A stretch of DNA of 64,000 nucleotides from Pyropia haitanensis (lineage: Eukaryota > Rhodophyta > Bangiophyceae > Bangiales > Bangiaceae): NCBI GenBank assembly GCA_008729055.1, contig SDUX01000006.1, forward strand, positions 2,964,842 to 3,028,841. The letters run 5' to 3'. The notes under the pieces were generated by a model. It worked only from the letters and a program-made list of their open reading frames with translations, made no database searches and had not been told where the DNA came from. The translations under genes and the position numbers were made by a program. Positions 19,579-30,512 of this stretch are shown here, one piece after another; within the stretch, counting starts at the first letter, position 1, and every line of letters starts with the position of its first letter.

Positions 19579-22500
19579 CCGACGGCCCGCTGGGCCCCGC
19601 CCTCCGCCGCCGCGCGGCGGCAGGGGGAGCGACCAAGGCCCCCACGGCGGCGCGGCCGGCGGCGGCGCCTCCCCCCACAGGCGGGCCGCCCACTGCCGCT
19701 CGGGCGGCGGCGGCGGCAACGGCGGCAGGTGCCGGCGGCGGCGACGGCGGCGGCAACGGCGGCAGGTGCCGGCGGCGGCGACGGCGGCGTCGGCGGCGGC
19801 GGCGCCTCCCCCCCCCCACCCGCGGCGCACGGCCGCTGGGTGCGTGCCGCCGCGTACGCCGCGCTGACGGCGGCCATTGTCGCGGCCGCGGCGGCCGGCC
19901 ACGCCCGCCGGCCGGCGGTGGTGCCCGCGTCGGCGCCGCCATGGGTGTTTAGCGGCGCCCGATCGCACGGCCACGTGGCCGCCCTAGCCGGGCGGATGCG
20001 CTGGGTCGGCACCGCCGCCCTAGACGACGCGATGGCGGCGATAGAGGCGCGCCTGGACTCCCTCGCGGCGGTGGCGGCGGCCAATGGGTACGTGCTGGAG
20101 CGGGGCAGCCACACCGCGTCGGGGGCGTTCCTCTCGTCCATCGGGCCCATCCCGCTGGTCAACAGCTACGCCAACGTGTCCAACGTGGTCGTCCGCGCGT
20201 ACCGTGCGGACACGCCGCGGGCGGTGCTCGACGCCCGCTCCGCGGTCGTCATCAACGCGCACGTGGACTCGGCGGTGGGCTCGTACGGCGCGTCGGATGA
20301 TATGGTGGCGGTGGGGGTGGCGCTCGAGGTGCTCTCTGCGCTCCTCCACACGCCCCCGTCGGTCAACGCGCTGGTGCGGCCGGTGGTGGTACTCCTCAAT
20401 GGCGCGGAGGAGCCGGTGCTGATGGGCGCCCACGCGTGGGTCACCCACCACCCGTGGGCGCCCACCGCGGGGCTGCTGGTCAACCTCGAGGCGTCGGGTG
20501 ACGGCGACGCGGGCCTCCTCTTCCGCTTGGGACCCCGCCACGCGTGGCTGGCGCGCGCGTACGCTGCCGCGGCGGCCTACCCGCACGGCTCGTCGAGCTC
20601 AATGGACGTCTTTGAGGCGCAGCTGGTGCCCGCCGAGACGGACTGGCGCGTGTTCCACGAGGTGCGGGGCGTGCCCGGCCTGGACATGGCCAGCTACGCC
20701 GGCGGCGAGCGCTACCACACCCACCTGGACGACATTGCGCACGCGAGCCCCGCGTTTGGCCAGCACCTCGGCGACAATGTGCTGCCGCTGGTGTGGGAGC
20801 TGGCGGGCCGCGCCGACGCGCTCGGCCGGCACCTCGCGGAGCTGGTGGCATGGGGGGTAGACCTGGGCGCCCCTGCAGCCGCGGGCGGTGGTGCGCCAGC
20901 GGCGCCCGACGCGGCGGCCGCCGACGCGATCGCCGCCGCCACGGACCGGGTCTACTTTGACATCCTCGGCCGGGGGGTGGTGGTGTACAGCATGCGCGCG
21001 GCGCTGGCCGGCAACGCGGCGCTGGTGGCGGTCACGGCGGCCGTGCTCGCCGCGGTGGGTGGGGCGTCTCGCCGCCGATGGGCCGCCCTGGGCGTCGCCA
21101 CGGCGGGCGTCGTCGCCGCGTACGTGGCCGCCCTGGCGGCGCCTGCGGCGGTCGCGCTGCTGTCGACGGCCGCCACGGGTACCCGGCTGGTGTGGTATAC
21201 CCACCGGGCGCTACTGCCGGCGCTGTACCTCCCGCCGGCGGTCGGCGCGCCGGCGGTGGTGCTCCGCTGGACCGCCGCCGCGGTGGCAGCGGTTGGGCGC
21301 GGCGGCCGGGGGGGGCTCAAGGGGCCACCCCCACTGTGCCCTACCGACGCGCTAGTGGGCGCGGGTGTGGCGGTGCTGGCCGCGTTGACGGCGGGCCTCA
21401 CCGCGGCGGGCCTCACCATGGCCTACGTCCCAGTCTGGAGCCTGGTCAGCGCCCTCGGTGGCTGGGCGGCCCTCCACGCGCGCGCGGGGCCACCGGCGGC
21501 CGCCGCGGCGGCGGCCGCGGGGTCACCGCGGCCGCCGCCCGCCCTTGGTCGCCTGCTCGCCTGCCCCGCGCTGTCACTGGCGCCCGCCGCGGTGCTGGGC
21601 GTCCCCATCACGTCCGTGTCGGTGGCCACGTTTGGGGGTATCATGGGCCGCGCCGGCCGCTCTGTCGCGCACCCCGACGCCCTCCTCGCCGTCATTGTGG
21701 GGCAGGGCGTCGCGTCGTACCTGCTCCTCCCGTCGTTGTCAACGGCTGGCGCCCACGCGCGCGCTCTGCCGGCCGTGGCTCGGCTGGCGGCGGCGCCCAC
21801 CGCGGCCAGGGCGGCGGCCTTGGCGGTGGCGGTGGTGCTTGCGTCGCGCACGTCGCCGGCGTCCACTCCCGCGGGCCCGTCGGGTGTGGCGTACGGCCCC
21901 GAGACGCCCCAGCGGGTGATGATCGTGCACTGGTCACCGCCGCCGGGCCCGCCTGGCGGCCCGCCACCCGTTCCCGTGTTGGCGCTGGGCGGCCTCGACG
22001 CCAACGGGGTCGTGCTGCCGCCCGCGGCGCTCGCGCCCGCCGTGTCCCCCACGTCCCTGCGGTCACCGCTGGCTACCCGCACCGCCGCGTGGGGCCGCCT
22101 CGCGTCGACCCCGTGGGAGCCGCACCGCCCCTTCCTCCCCTTGCTCTCCTCCCAGTCCATGTACGACCTGGCCACCGCGCCCGCATTTCCCGCCCCCGTC
22201 TTGACCGTGTCGCCTGGCGTGGCGTCGACGGTCCCCGCGGCGGCGGGCGCTCCCATCAACGGTGGCAGCGCCGCCGCCGCCGCCGCCCAGGCGGTCGTCA
22301 ATGTGTCGCTGACCATCACCGCCCCCGGTGCGGACATGCTGTCCCTGCGCCTCGGCCGGGCGCGGGCGGGGGTGGTTGCGTGGTCCCTCGCCGCAGACCT
22401 GCCCGCCGCCCTCGACGCGGCCGCCGCTGACCCGGGCCGCGCCGCGACCGCCGACGCGGCCGACGCGGGCGGCGGCGACGACGTGTACGTGCGCCACGTG

Positions 22501-22624
22501 GGGCGTGGCGACGGCGTGGCGGTGTGGCGGGTGTGGGTGGCGCTGCGGCCGGGCGCGGCGGTGCCGCTCGACGTGTCCGCCGCGCAGCTCGGGCGGTCGC
22601 GCAGCGCGGGGGTGGTCGCGTCGT
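19579..22624 (+). repeat. Duplicated block, copy 1 right part (M28 body)
   Basis: Continues the duplication after the inserted element and matches 31024 to about 34068 at very high identity. It differs by a 37-bp tandem duplication in the Ala/Gly linker near 19735-19775, by ten rather than nine C at 19808-19817, and by a deletion of about 40 bp near 22615 just before the homology ends. Confidence 0.85.
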
Positions 22625-23492
22625 CCCCCAACCGCCATCGCCGTCGCCATCGGCGCTCCCGCCCCCCTCTCCACGCTTCTCACCCGTACCAGCCCCGAAT
22701 TCGCATCCCCCACACTCGATGGCGCGGTCGGCTCGCGCCGCACCGCCGCCGGCGGAAGTAAGTCTGGCGCAATCACCCCCAACGCCTCGGCCAGCGCCAC
22801 CCCGTTGCGGAGATCCACATCTGTCGGTGACAACGTCGCCCCCCGCGATGCGCGCAGGACGGCAAGCCACCGGGAGAGGGCGTCGAGCTCGGGCGCGTCA
22901 GCGAGTATCGCGGTGGCGGTAAAGAGAGCCTTGGCCTCTGCGGCTGGGAGGAATACCTCAGCGTCCCCGTCCCCGTCGTCGTCGAGGGGGAGGGAGGAGG
23001 CGGGGGCGACGGGGATAGAAGGGGTGGTGGCCGCGATGAGGGCAGCAGCGTCTCCAACCGCGGTGGAATCGTCAGCAGCGGCGGTGGCGTCCAGGTGCAG
23101 AGGGGGGGTGAACGGCCCTGCCACTGGCGGTGCTACCGCCGCTAGATCGCCTGAGCCGACGTCCGGTGCGGCTGTCGCGACAACCGCGTCAGCTGGCGGA
23201 ACACGTGCCCACCCTCTAGAACCGTCCACGGGCAGGTCGTCCCGTGGCGACGAAGACAGAGGCACAGCAGCAGCAGCGAGGTTCCCTGCTCTCCTCTCTC
23301 CAGAAGGCGGGACAGACGAGTACTCCCCCAGCCCCCGTCCCACTTTCCCCTCTTCCAGCACGCTCCTTCCCCCCGGCGTCAGCGGTGAAAATCCGCCCAC
23401 GTCGGCGCGGCGGCAGCGTTAAGCTCCCGATCCAAAGTCCTATGGTTCTGGTGGGTGCGCCCTCCCGCGTCGTGGAGGTCTTCGTCGCTCAT
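22625..23492 (-). pseudogene. 5' fragment of a calponin-homology-like (CH/Hook-type) protein gene
   Basis: On the minus strand a start MSDEDLHDAGGRTHQNHRT (ATG at 23492) leads, probably through a short intron beginning GTGGGC at 23400, into a frame with an acidic linker (DDDGDGDAEVFLPAAEAKA) and then LSRWLAVLRASRGATLSPTD, VDLRNGVALAEALGVIAPD. The pattern LxxWLxxL...DLxxGVxLAExLxxIxP is that of divergent CH domains (Hook/CLAMP/NDC80 type) that bind microtubules or flagellar partners. The frame runs into the breakpoint at about 22625, beyond which the DNA is M28 sense strand, so the rest of the gene is absent. It is read as a truncated gene fragment; the domain call is moderate. Confidence 0.45.
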
Positions 23493-24490
23493 CGGTAGGG
23501 GAACACGGGCGTGGGGTAAGGGGGGGCCGGGGAGAAATTGAGTGGAGAGGCAGAGAATGTATCGACGGACGGAGCGCTTGCCCGCCGACAACCGCGATGG
23601 CTGAGTTGAGAGGGAGTAAAGCGGAGGGCGGCGTGCGCGCAGACCCTCGCCGATCACTAGAAGCCCGGGCAGGAAGGGGGGAGATGCGATCTCTCAATAG
23701 AGGGGGGGCGGTCGCTTCTCACCACCTGCTCTCACCCTGCTTCACCGGTACCGTAGGCCGCCGCCGTCGTGTGCGCCACCACCGCGGCCGTCGACGCTGC
23801 GGACGCCGCTGCCGCCCGCCACTGCTGCTATCTTTGACACCACCTCTTCCGCTGCTACCAGGCGGAAAGATGTACAGCGGTGAAGGGGGAGGGGCGGGGA
23901 CGAAAGAGGTAGAGGGGACGATGCGGTGCCGGCGCCAGCTACGGGGAAGGGATGAGTGACGTGAGGGGGCAGCGGGGTAGCCCGCGCATCGACCGCTGGT
24001 CTCGCGCGGCCAAGCGAAAAGGGCAGGAGACCGGGGAAAAAGAGGGGGGCGATGGGAACAACGCCAGGGATACGAGGAGAGGGCGGCCCCGCTGTCGCAG
24101 CTGTCGCCGCTGTCGCCGCCGTTGCCGCCCACACGGCCACTACAGGAGCAGGCAGAGGCCGTGTCGCCGACGCCGCCGCCACCGCCGCCGCCACCGCCGC
24201 CGCCACCGCCGTCGCCGTCGGCCACATCCCGGCCGCCCCAGCCTCAGCGACCATCTGTATCCACAGAAGGTGAGTCGGCGGCGATGGTCGCCGGCCCCGC
24301 CCGCCCCCCCCGCCCCGTCCGCTGAGGCTGCTGCCGTGCCGCTTGACCGCAACGCCTCCAAAACTACCGCCGCCACCACCGCCGCCGCCACCGCCACTCA
24401 AAGGCGAGGGGGGGAGCGGCGCACCGCCGTTGCCACCCTGGAAGACCCCGCCCTTGCCGTTCACCCGCTCCCCTGGGCGGATGGCGCACG
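23493..24490. other. Intergenic region between the CH fragment and the Crinkler-like gene
   Basis: About 1 kb of mixed composition with short GTCGCCGCT-type and GCCACC repeats at 24085-24260. A minus-strand frame (about 23742-24490, continuing antisense into the next gene) has a non-low-complexity patch, FRLVAAEEVVSKIAAVAGG. It is not supported enough to call a gene. Confidence 0.4.
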
Positions 24491-26974
24491 CTACGTGCAG
24501 GAGCGACGGCGCTTGCGACCCTTCCGGGCTGTAGTCTTCCGCTTCGTTCCGGGGCCGATAAACACGGACGAGAAGGACTGGAAGGGAGACACCTTCAGCC
24601 ACAAGTCTGAAGCTGCCAGTACGCCTCCAAAGGCGGGCCCGTACAGGTCGTTCAGGTCGTCTTGCCCGAAGACAATGGCTTGATCCGGCCACTCCCGCCT
24701 GGCCACCTCCACGACGCCTACGTCCGCATCAGCCGCCTGCATAGAGGTCTTGACGGTGTCCTCGGACTGGGCAGATGTCGTTGTAGGCGACACGGTATCA
24801 GGCGTCTCGGGCGCGATGGACCCCTTGCGGCGCGCAATCACCACAAACACAATCCGATCCCTCCACTCCGCCCACAACGAACCAAAGGTCTGTTTCGTGG
24901 TGGTCCACGCGTGGTCAATTGTGCCAATTTGCAGCCTTGTCTTAGACGCGTTGAGGCTATACTTGAACTGCCTGGCCTCGGCAAAGAGGTCGCCTTTCTT
25001 GTGCTGGTCGCAGTCCTCCACGCATTCATAGAAGGAGAGGGCGTCGATGCCCCAGGTCCCGTCTTGAAGAAGGTAGAGGGAACGAAGCACTTCTTGACGG
25101 TGTGCTGGATCAGATGCGCGCATCAGCACTTGGCGGAGGTTGACGCCATACACGGTCTGCTCGCGAAAGATGGAGGCGTCGACCTTTGCGGCCTGAAGGA
25201 GAGCGCTGCCGCCAATGAAGCACGGCTGGGAGGGAGACTTGTAGAGGTCCTTGAAGGTCACACTCTTGTAGTCATCAGGGCAAAGGCAGCGTGCAAGGGA
25301 AAGGGCCCTGTCAAAGGCGATGTTGTACGTCTCAAATGAGGTTGACCGCAGGGCCGCGTGGCTCTTGAGGATGTCCCGCACCAGGGCCTGCAGCGTCGGA
25401 CGCGTCGGTCGCCCGTCAGTTGACGGCTGCATCAAGGCAAAGAGTGCAGCCGGCGGCATGTCGACAGTGCCACTGTTCTCATCGTCCGGTGACTCAATGA
25501 TGCCAATGGCAGTGTCAATCGTCATGTCGTCATAGTCGTAGTACCCAGGCGCCCCGTCTTGACGACGCACCTTAACCGTCATGACGTTACCACGCGGCGT
25601 CAAGCGACGGCACTCCATGACCTCAAAGAACGTCCGCGTCTTGCCCAGGAGCACGTCCAGCAGCACCGCTTCCGTGAAGTCCTTTGAGCGCCCTAAGGAC
25701 GGGCTTTTGCGCTTGGGTTGCAGCAATGACGACCCAGCGGTGGTGAGCAGCTGCTTGAGAGTTGTACCGCCGGCGTTCTTCACGGTGCACAGGCTCATGT
25801 TGCGGGCCAGATTACACACCAGCCGAGGATGACCGCCGGTGACGCCAATAAGGACGCGGACAAGCAGGTTCCACTCCGGGGACTGGCGCTCAAAGCCCAA
25901 ACCAGCAACGACGACTTGGCCCAAGGAGTCAAAAGTCAACCCATTGTCATGCATCTGGGTCAGGGCGAGAGACAGGATGCTGCGCGACACAGTATTGGGC
26001 AAAGCTCGGAGGGATGCGCCGGAGAACACCTCGCGAGGTGAGTTGCGAGTCTCCTCGTTGATGAACGCCTTGCTTAGAGTCGTGGTGGCCATTACGCCCC
26101 CACACGCGTCCAGCAGCCTGCACCCCTCCGACCGGTACGCGTCCTCCGCGTAGGTAGCGCCAGCCCCGTACCGACCTGCCGGCAACGCATGGCACAGAGC
26201 CAGCTCGTCGACGATGAGTATCAGCGGCGCGCCTGCGGCACCACGTCGGCAGCGGAGCATCGCCTCCACCTCGCTGAAGACAATTGGGGTCGCCAGGGTC
26301 TCGGCCGTCAATGCCGTGAGCGCTGAGGATGAGAAAGCCAACCACGTCATCTTGGAGTAGTCAGCATACTCAATGTAGACAGCCCTGAGAAGAAAAGGTA
26401 GATAGGCGCCTTCCTTGGTCTCCACGAGAAGGTTATCCGTCAACGAGATAGCGCACAAGGAGTTGAAGGACAGGTTGAAGACCACAGCATCGCGGGCAAA
26501 GTCGGCCAGCTCGTGGTCGTCACAGCCGAGTCGGTCCTTCCGCCGGATGGCCTCGCGAACCAGGTAGGTTTTGCCAGTACCCGCCTTCCCACGGAAGTAC
26601 ACCAGCGGCGAACGCGGCACGGACTCGCCAGGCGTCTGCACAATCTCGTAGCCCAGTTCCTCCTCGTCCTCGCCGGCGGACTCGTCCACGTCACTAATGG
26701 CATCAGCCTCCATGGGCCCATCCGCGTCGTCGTCGCCCCCGCCGCCGCCGTCACCGTCGCCGCTGTTCTGGCGGTCGCCGTCGTGGTCGTCATGGCCACA
26801 ACCAGCGTCAACGACGTCCTTGCGACTAAAGGCATCGTCCTTGTCTTGCGCAGGTGAGCTGGTGCCTGTAGCGTCCGCTGCCACACAGGCGTTAAACAGA
26901 ACCGCTTTACGCAGGGTGTCCCACACCCTTATGTTTTGCGCCTTCGCCTCTTTGGTGTTGTATGCGCGGCGCAT
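24491..26974 (-). CDS. Crinkler/RHS-like P-loop NTPase with probable C-terminal nuclease domain
   Basis: From ATG 26974 the protein has 827 residues of ordinary composition, unlike the surrounding Ala/Gly/Pro proteins. An acidic Asp-rich linker (residues 52-108) is followed by a P-loop NTPase: Walker A GKAGTGKT (129-136) in LVYFRGKAGTGKTYLV and Walker B LILIVDEL (251-258). The middle resembles the STAND/AAA-like NTPases of Crinkler (CRN) and trypanosome RHS proteins. Near the C-terminus TWGIDALSFYE (D644) and FAEARQFKYS (E666, Q669, K671) fit a PD-(D/E)xK-type restriction-nuclease core, the usual partner in this family. A basic tail RKGRKRRRS could be a nuclear signal. Coding-like sequence continues upstream in frame (LLKLAGALRDPDTPPDPVAV, to about 27069) and then in another frame (VVCRLLSRVIEQSMERF), so the true start is probably near 27150 with a frameshift or small intron near 27055. 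The gene could be mobile or horizontally acquired. Confidence 0.65.
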   Translation of the reverse strand: MRRAYNTKEAKAQNIRVWDTLRKAVLFNACVAADATGTSSPAQDKDDAFSRKDVVDAGCGHDDHDGDRQNSGDGDGGGGGDDDADGPMEADAISDVDESAGEDEEELGYEIVQTPGESVPRSPLVYFRGKAGTGKTYLVREAIRRKDRLGCDDHELADFARDAVVFNLSFNSLCAISLTDNLLVETKEGAYLPFLLRAVYIEYADYSKMTWLAFSSSALTALTAETLATPIVFSEVEAMLRCRRGAAGAPLILIVDELALCHALPAGRYGAGATYAEDAYRSEGCRLLDACGGVMATTTLSKAFINEETRNSPREVFSGASLRALPNTVSRSILSLALTQMHDNGLTFDSLGQVVVAGLGFERQSPEWNLLVRVLIGVTGGHPRLVCNLARNMSLCTVKNAGGTTLKQLLTTAGSSLLQPKRKSPSLGRSKDFTEAVLLDVLLGKTRTFFEVMECRRLTPRGNVMTVKVRRQDGAPGYYDYDDMTIDTAIGIIESPDDENSGTVDMPPAALFALMQPSTDGRPTRPTLQALVRDILKSHAALRSTSFETYNIAFDRALSLARCLCPDDYKSVTFKDLYKSPSQPCFIGGSALLQAAKVDASIFREQTVYGVNLRQVLMRASDPAHRQEVLRSLYLLQDGTWGIDALSFYECVEDCDQHKKGDLFAEARQFKYSLNASKTRLQIGTIDHAWTTTKQTFGSLWAEWRDRIVFVVIARRKGSIAPETPDTVSPTTTSAQSEDTVKTSMQAADADVGVVEVARREWPDQAIVFGQDDLNDLYGPAFGGVLAASDLWLKVSPFQSFSSVFIGPGTKRKTTARKGRKRRRSCT

Positions 26975-29277
26975 GCTCGGTGCTGACGTAAAAACAGCGA
27001 CTGGGTCAGGGGGGGTGTCCGGGTCGCGCAGCGCTCCAGCGAGTTTCAGCAGGTGAAGCGCTCCATGCTCTGTTCAATCACACGGGACAGCAAGCGGCAC
27101 ACAACCAGTGGCATAGAGCAGAGACTCGCAAACAAGATCGAATGCCATGTCAGACGACGTGCGTGCAGAACCAAGAGGACCTGGTCAAAAAAAAGAAATA
27201 GAATAGCATCCCAAAAGCAAACTAGAAGAACCCACAGTCGACATACTGGTTGTACTCGTCGCTACCATGCGCAAAGACGACCAGAGAGCGTCACCGGTCG
27301 GGCCGCTACGGGAGGAGTGACGCGGAACAGACCAGCTGGGGCGAGGTCTGCAAGCATGGTGGGGCAGTCGTCGACGTCCACGAAACGACCCACTAAGTGC
27401 TACGGACGTCAGCCCGTGAGCAGAGGTGAAGCTCAGCAACACTGGCAACATGGTTGTGGAGTAGTGCCGCGATGGTACAGGCGGTGGCGGCGCGGTCGAG
27501 GCAAGGGGTGGTGGCCACCAAGGGACCGGGGATTCACGGACTCAGGATGCAGGTGGCAAGAGCAGTTCATGACGGACTGGTGACCTACACATATGACTTG
27601 AACTTGAACGATTTCACAGAAAAAAAATACCCTAGCCTTTTTTTGAGCCTCTCAAGTGGGGGGCAGCCGTCCCGCGGCGGATCCGCACGTGGGTGGGCAT
27701 GCGGGCGGCGGGACCGCCGTCGCCTCGCGAGCAGCGCGGAGGTGGATGGGCGCACGTCGCGCATGTGCGGGGGCCCAGTGGCTTTGTGGGCGGCGGTGCT
27801 GCTCTCAGACGATGGCGGTGGCAGTGACGGCGACACACTGGCCCCCGCCGTCCCGGCCCGTCGATCATGTTCGGGCGCGCACGGGCCTGCCAGGTTCGAC
27901 GACAATGCCCCCGCCGACCCTCGTGACACGCCGCTGTCCCGGCCATGGCGGCCGTCGGCACCCCTCTGAGGGTGCGCTCCACGACGGACGCAGGCCCCCG
28001 CAGCTGTCACCATTGTTTGCCCCCCGCGTCCGCGTTGAAAGGCCCGCTGCTGTGTACCACCTCCCTCCCGCCGTGGGCGCCATGGCAGTGACGGCGCGCG
28101 CGGCGGCACCGCCGGCGGCGGCGGCGGCGTCCAGCGTGTGGGCTGCCAGCGGTGGTGGCAGCGGCACTGGTGGTGGCGACGGCCCCCCCCAAGAGGGGCG
28201 CACCCTTCCCGCGCCCGTCCGGGCGGAGGTGGCGACCACCAACCCCGCCGGCCTGGGGCACCCCCCCTCAGCGGCATTCCCCCCCCCCCCGCCTACTATA
28301 CCACCTTTTCCGTGGCGGCACCCGCAGTGGCACAGCTCAAGCCCAAGCCGGACACCCCAAGCCGGAGAAGACGGAGGAAGAGCCCCCAACGCCACCCCTG
28401 TCCCACAAGTGCACCTGCCAGCAGCCTGTGTGCTGCTGCACGGTGGCCATTTGTCTTCCACGGGGGTGGCCACGAGCGATCCGTTGCCAAGGTGGCCACG
28501 GGCGACGAGTCTCTGTCAAAGATCTCGGGCTGCCTTGCACCTGTGGCGCTCTTTTGGGGGCAAGCGTGGGTGTTATCGTCGCGAACCGCTGCAGTGTCCA
28601 TCGAAGACCTGAATTTGATAACATCCAGATGAGTCGAGGATGAGGGCTTTTAGTCCATCCGATGCGTGCTTGGATGAATTGAGGTGAGGAAAGAGTCCAT
28701 CGACCTGGATGACACTGGACGATCTCGAGATTCATCGAAGCATTTCGACGCAACCAATGGAGTGAGCTCGAGCAATAATGAACTCACCAATGATATCATG
28801 ATGACTACTAAGCCTAATGCTCACAGAAGCACTTCGACCGCGTCGCTCTTGTACTTCCAATGACTTCTTGTAGACAAACGAACTCTTTCTGGATTGGTGG
28901 TATTCGCCTGAGATCAATGTATGCTTCACGAAGCAGGAAAGTACGCCTGCGCGCCACGTGTGGATGTCTTACGTGCCACGTTAAACGGCGCACCCCAAAG
29001 GCTCTCATGCTGCCCCCCCACTGTCCGTGCTCGCGCCCTCGTGACCTTGGCAGTGGATACCTCACTCGTCGGCATCCCAATCACGCAGGCGCCTCTTACG
29101 ACCCTCCACGACGGATGCCTAACGCCAGGGATGGCAGCCGCAATCGGCAGGACCTTACAAGTGCTCACGTGTGCGTTCCGTAGTCTGGTACTCAGCGTGA
29201 CAGATACCGCGGTCAGAAATACGAAGAACCCATACGTAAACTGCGCGCAGGCGTCTCCTAGTCATGTAGTAAGCTTC
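26975..29277. other. Lower-GC region upstream of the Crinkler-like gene
   Basis: Bases 26975 to about 27150 probably belong to the 5' part of the Crinkler-like gene. Open frames at 27585-28612 on both strands are short of recognisable motifs; one plus frame has a Cys-rich patch (HKCTCQQPVCCC near 28400). Bases 28620-29277 are near 50% GC with no gene seen. Confidence 0.4.
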
Positions 29278-29470
29278 GTCAATAGGGAAAGGGGTGGGGG
29301 GGGAGATGGGGGGGCGTACAGGGAGGCGGGGGGATTGGGAGGGGGAGGGGGCGGTTGAGGATGGGGGGATGGGGGACGGCACAGATGCGTGGGAGAGGCG
29401 GGGGGGGGTGGGGAGCTGGCGAAAGGATCCGCTGCTGTCCGCGATGGGGGTCCGTGCGTGCCCTCCTGCG

Positions 29471-30305
29471 CAGCGGGGGCGAAACCGTGTACCATATAAT
29501 CGGCCGATTTGACCTGTTCTGGTCTGTTTGACTCCTGCACGTGTGTCTGTAACGTGGCCCTCAGCGCCCCAGAACTCGGTTTCTCGTGCTCTTGTGGAAG
29601 ACGCCCAGTGCAGGCGGGCTCGGCCCTGAAGGGGAAGCTGCGGCGAGTTCCCGTTTTTGGCATAGTGCATGAGAACCACCTCGTCGAGGTGTGTGCGAAG
29701 GTTTGTTTTTACCGGTGCTTCCTTTGTCATATACGACCTCATTGCATTCGTGGACCCTGCACCAGAGCACGTTCCCGTGCTGGACTTGCTCTCTCACGGT
29801 GCACGACGTGTTCTTCAAAATTTTTATAGATGCGAGAAGTCTGATTGAAAGCGTGCCGCCGTGCAGAAGATTTCGCACATTCGTGCAGTGCCATGAAGGA
29901 CATCTGCATGCACACCTTTGCCTCTGTTCGTATTCTGTGAGGAGTTCTCTTTTTCAAGCATGAAGCGAGTCCAGCATGCGATGCGTGCCCAGAGGCACGC
30001 GTACATAGACTTCAGCAGCCGAGCCGCTCACTTCTCCGTGAAATGCAGAATTTCTATGCACGCTGATTGCACGAAACGTCTGCTATCAGTGCAGGCTTCA
30101 TGCAAGATTGCTCGGACACCGGGTGCATTTCTGGTGACAATCTGCAACGACATGCTACCCGAGTAACATTGGCAAGGGGCGAAATGTCGTGCGCGGTGCA
30201 TAGTTTCCGTGCCCCGTGTCCACCCAACAGGGTCGTTCAACACGCCGTGGCAGGCCCAAAACACGAGTGTGGGTTCGCGTAAGGTTCACGGTCTTGGCCC
30301 TGCTG
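29471..30305. mobile_element. 835-bp insertion with imperfect terminal inverted repeats
   Basis: The uninterrupted sequence is seen at 16797-16812. The left end starts CAGCGGGGGCGAAACCGTG. The reverse complement of the right end starts CAGCAGGGCCAAGACCGTG. They match at 19 of the first 25 positions. CTGCG occurs on both sides (29466-29470 and 30308-30312), suggesting a short target duplication, so the ends may be off by a few bases. The interior is near 50% GC and rich in TGCAC/GTGCA motifs. No coding sequence was recognised, so it looks like a MITE-type non-autonomous element. Confidence 0.65.
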
Positions 30306-30512
30306 CGCTGCGGGGCCGTGGAGGGGCACAGGCCTGCACGGTGAGCGGACTGCGGCGGCCGTGCAGCGCAGATCCTTGCAGCGGTGAGGGGCGTGGCAGG
30401 CTGTACGCAGAATGGCAAGATCAACCAGATCAGATTCCGGGGGGTGCTCCCACTACCCACGTCAAAAGTACTTCTCAAGCGGTACAGTGCATTTGCGCTC
30501 AACGACCGCCAC

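Larger units (their letters stand above)
17005..22624 (+). pseudogene. ERMP1-like M28 metallopeptidase, copy 1, structurally broken
   Basis: Paralogue of the gene at 31002-34291 and nearly identical over the peptidase and membrane domains. The M28 core is intact (AHVDSAVGSYGASDDMVAVG, NGAEEPVLMGAHAWVTHHPW, VNLEASGDGD, YHTHLDD), and an open frame covers 19522-22761. Four changes argue against function. The position equivalent to the start ATG is GTG at 17005-17007. The CT-rich, CCAAT-containing promoter seen in copy 2 is missing. A 2,549-bp inverted-repeat element separates codons 1-8 from the rest. After 22624 the sequence leaves the M28 homology and becomes antisense of another gene, so the LPAWV C-terminal motif is lost. 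A 37-bp duplication in the Ala/Gly linker also shifts the original N-terminal frame. Transcription from a promoter inside the inserted element cannot be excluded. Confidence 0.75.

Noticed and set aside
19522..22761. Annotating the copy-1 M28 frame as a normal gene starting at 19522.
   Set aside because: The codon at 19522 is GTG and lies inside the transposon end; the true N-terminal codons are at 17005, beyond the insertion.
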